Positions 62,795 to 64,000 of a stretch of DNA of 64,000 nt are shown in pieces. The notes below the pieces were generated by a model. That model saw nothing but the letters and a program-made list of their open reading frames with translations, had not been told where the DNA came from and ran no database searches. Numbering within the stretch: the first letter of the stretch is position 1; each line of letters starts with the position of its first letter. Location: NCBI GenBank assembly GCA_016934035.1, contig JAFGTP010000005.1, positions 50,837-114,836 on the forward strand, given 5' to 3'. The DNA is from Fidelibacterota bacterium. Its GTDB lineage: Bacteria; Fidelibacterota; UBA2242; JAFGTP01. A program made the position numbers and the translations under genes.

Positions 62795-64000
62795 ATGAGT
62801 AAGAAATTGATACTCTTATTTGCAATAGTAATGTTTGCAACCTTTTCATTTGCAGATGTAAATGTTACTTTCAGAGCCAACAGCAGTCAAGTTCAGGGTA
62901 TTTGTGATACTCTGGGAGGAGTTGACCTGCGTGGTACGGTGACCCAATGGGGACCGGGAACCAATCTGACCAATGTTGGCGGTGATTACTGGGAAATTAC
63001 CCTACAGTTGGCACCCGGTAATTATGAATATAAATATGGCGGCCAGGTAATTGATCCCATCACTGGTTCATCAACCGATTATTGGGAAAATGATCTTCCC
63101 GGTGCCGTAGCGGTATCAAACAGGACACTGACAGTTGGCACAACTGACATGATGCTGGATCTTGATTTCGTAGGCCGTCCGCAAGAGTTTGCACTCTTTA
63201 CCGATGCTGCAAAAAATGAAGTGCTTTTCCGTGTTAACATGGGGGCATTAAATGGTTTTAATGCAGATGAAGACAAGGTCTACATTGTGGGCGCTTTCCC
63301 AAACCCGGATGGTTCTTCAAACATGTGGGTGCCGGATAAATATGAATTAACAAGGGAAGGCACAAGCAATTATTTTTATTATATGCTTCCTCTCGATGCC
63401 ACTTATGAAAAGACAATGTATCGTTATACCCTGGGTTCCTGGGACCAATCTGAAAATTTGAGTGGTGCATATTTCGATGGCAATGAAAACCGCGGAACCG
63501 TCGTCAATAGCGATACCACTATTGCCTGGAAATGGTGGAATGATGCCGCTCCGGTCGCAGTTTCCGGTGATACAATAGCTGTAACCTTTAAAGTTGATTT
63601 GTCTAAAGCAATCAACACCAATGGTTTTTCCATTGGTGATGGTGATTCACTTTGTGTCAGAGTCGGATATTTCAACACGGCACAATACGTTGAAGCCGGA
63701 ATGCAAAAAGTTGGTTTGGGCGGGTTTAACTACCAGGCTACTTTTGATGAATTGATCATTGCCGGACTAGGCGAAGGTGTTTTTTATCAATATTATAAAA
63801 TTCCGGGTGCTGCAACTGGCGAAGTAAGAGAAACTTATTTCAATTTTGATTACACAGGCGGCAATGCATCTGAGGCAGAACGCCGCTGGGTGGCTCTAAA
63901 TATGGATGGCCAGATCATTGAAGATAACGTTGACAGTAAAACTGATTCCCGTCGTATGCCTGAATTCAGAAACACCAATTCTGTTTCTCAAAATGTCGAT
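62795..64000 (+). CDS. Secreted protein with repeated E-set/CBM-like domains (3' end outside window)
   Basis: The first 402 residues are visible, with the frame open at the right edge. A signal peptide (1-20, ending FSFA) is followed by at least three beta-sandwich units. The first (VTFRANSSQVQG, DLRGTVTQWGPG, WEITLQLAPGNYEYKYG) looks like an AMPK/glycogen-binding or CBM48-type E-set domain. The second starts at VLFRVNMGALNGF and the third at VTFKVDLSKAINT. Strong AGGAGG ribosome site. Last visible gene of the receptor operon. Polysaccharide binding is plausible; a catalytic or T9SS sorting domain may lie beyond the edge. Confidence 0.82.
   Translation, partial: MSKKLILLFAIVMFATFSFADVNVTFRANSSQVQGICDTLGGVDLRGTVTQWGPGTNLTNVGGDYWEITLQLAPGNYEYKYGGQVIDPITGSSTDYWENDLPGAVAVSNRTLTVGTTDMMLDLDFVGRPQEFALFTDAAKNEVLFRVNMGALNGFNADEDKVYIVGAFPNPDGSSNMWVPDKYELTREGTSNYFYYMLPLDATYEKTMYRYTLGSWDQSENLSGAYFDGNENRGTVVNSDTTIAWKWWNDAAPVAVSGDTIAVTFKVDLSKAINTNGFSIGDGDSLCVRVGYFNTAQYVEAGMQKVGLGGFNYQATFDELIIAGLGEGVFYQYYKIPGAATGEVRETYFNFDYTGGNASEAERRWVALNMDGQIIEDNVDSKTDSRRMPEFRNTNSVSQNVD

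Noticed and set aside
1..64000. CRISPR arrays, insertion sequences, prophage or integrase genes
   Set aside because: No regular spaced repeats, transposase motifs or phage genes were found; the only tandem repeat is the heptad-coding one at 33738.

Overview
The window is chromosomal DNA of an AT-rich, probably anaerobic or facultative Gram-negative bacterium of the FCB group. This rests on a GEVED/Fn3-like protein and a 1283-residue protein that both end in type A C-terminal sorting domains (type IX secretion style), a PorV/UPF0164-type outer-membrane protein, a TonB-dependent receptor with a carboxypeptidase-like N-terminal domain, DUF4954, DUF3078, and a two-gene 2-oxoacid:ferredoxin oxidoreductase. 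Calditrichota, KSB1 or Marinimicrobia-like lineages fit best, but the phylum cannot be fixed from this stretch alone.

Left edge (1-3.9 kb): end of a receiver-domain protein, an EamA transporter, a metallo-beta-lactamase-fold hydrolase, a secreted GEVED protein and a 58-residue membrane peptide. Centrepiece (3.75-27.05 kb): a single-strand (minus) purine/uric-acid-type catabolic supercluster of about 23 kb. In transcription order it encodes a three-subunit molybdenum hydroxylase, an allantoinase/dihydropyrimidinase-type hydrolase, a 35-residue peptide, SsnA, YgfK, YgeY, YgeW, a threonine-synthase-like PLP enzyme, MocA, a second three-subunit molybdenum hydroxylase, a seven-helix membrane protein, a DUF4213/DUF364 protein, XdhC, a small P-loop NTPase, a TrpB-like PLP enzyme and an 8-oxoguanine-deaminase-like amidohydrolase. 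Several junctions are ATGA-type overlaps, which argues for coupled expression. The hydroxylases and amidohydrolases should process the purine ring, YgfK probably supplies reducing power, YgeW/YgeY and the PLP enzymes should take apart ureido and amino-acid products, and MocA/XdhC with their neighbours should prepare the molybdenum cofactor.

Middle (27.3-43.6 kb): an acyl-CoA synthetase, a hybrid PAS-GAF histidine kinase followed by a CheB-CheR-PAS fusion, tRNA-Leu(UAA) and tRNA-Cys(GCA), a DUF4954 beta-helix protein, RmuC, a DUF3078 outer-membrane protein, a NUDIX CoA pyrophosphatase, a VanX-type dipeptidase, a probable TIM-barrel protein, and a chemoreceptor whose sensor domain carries one CXXCH haem c motif.

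Right part (43.8-64 kb): thiol peroxidase; a DUF2878-START-lipocalin operon; a DAK2-DegV fusion; a GntR/UTRA regulator with a clear inverted-repeat operator at its own promoter; KorAB; a class II photolyase; two flavodoxin-fold proteins, one with an iron-sulfur cysteine motif; a probable terminated leader or small RNA; and a four-gene outer-membrane/secretion operon (TonB receptor, calcium-repeat T9SS protein, PorV-like protein, multi-domain E-set secreted protein) that runs off the right edge. No CRISPR array, insertion sequence or prophage was seen.
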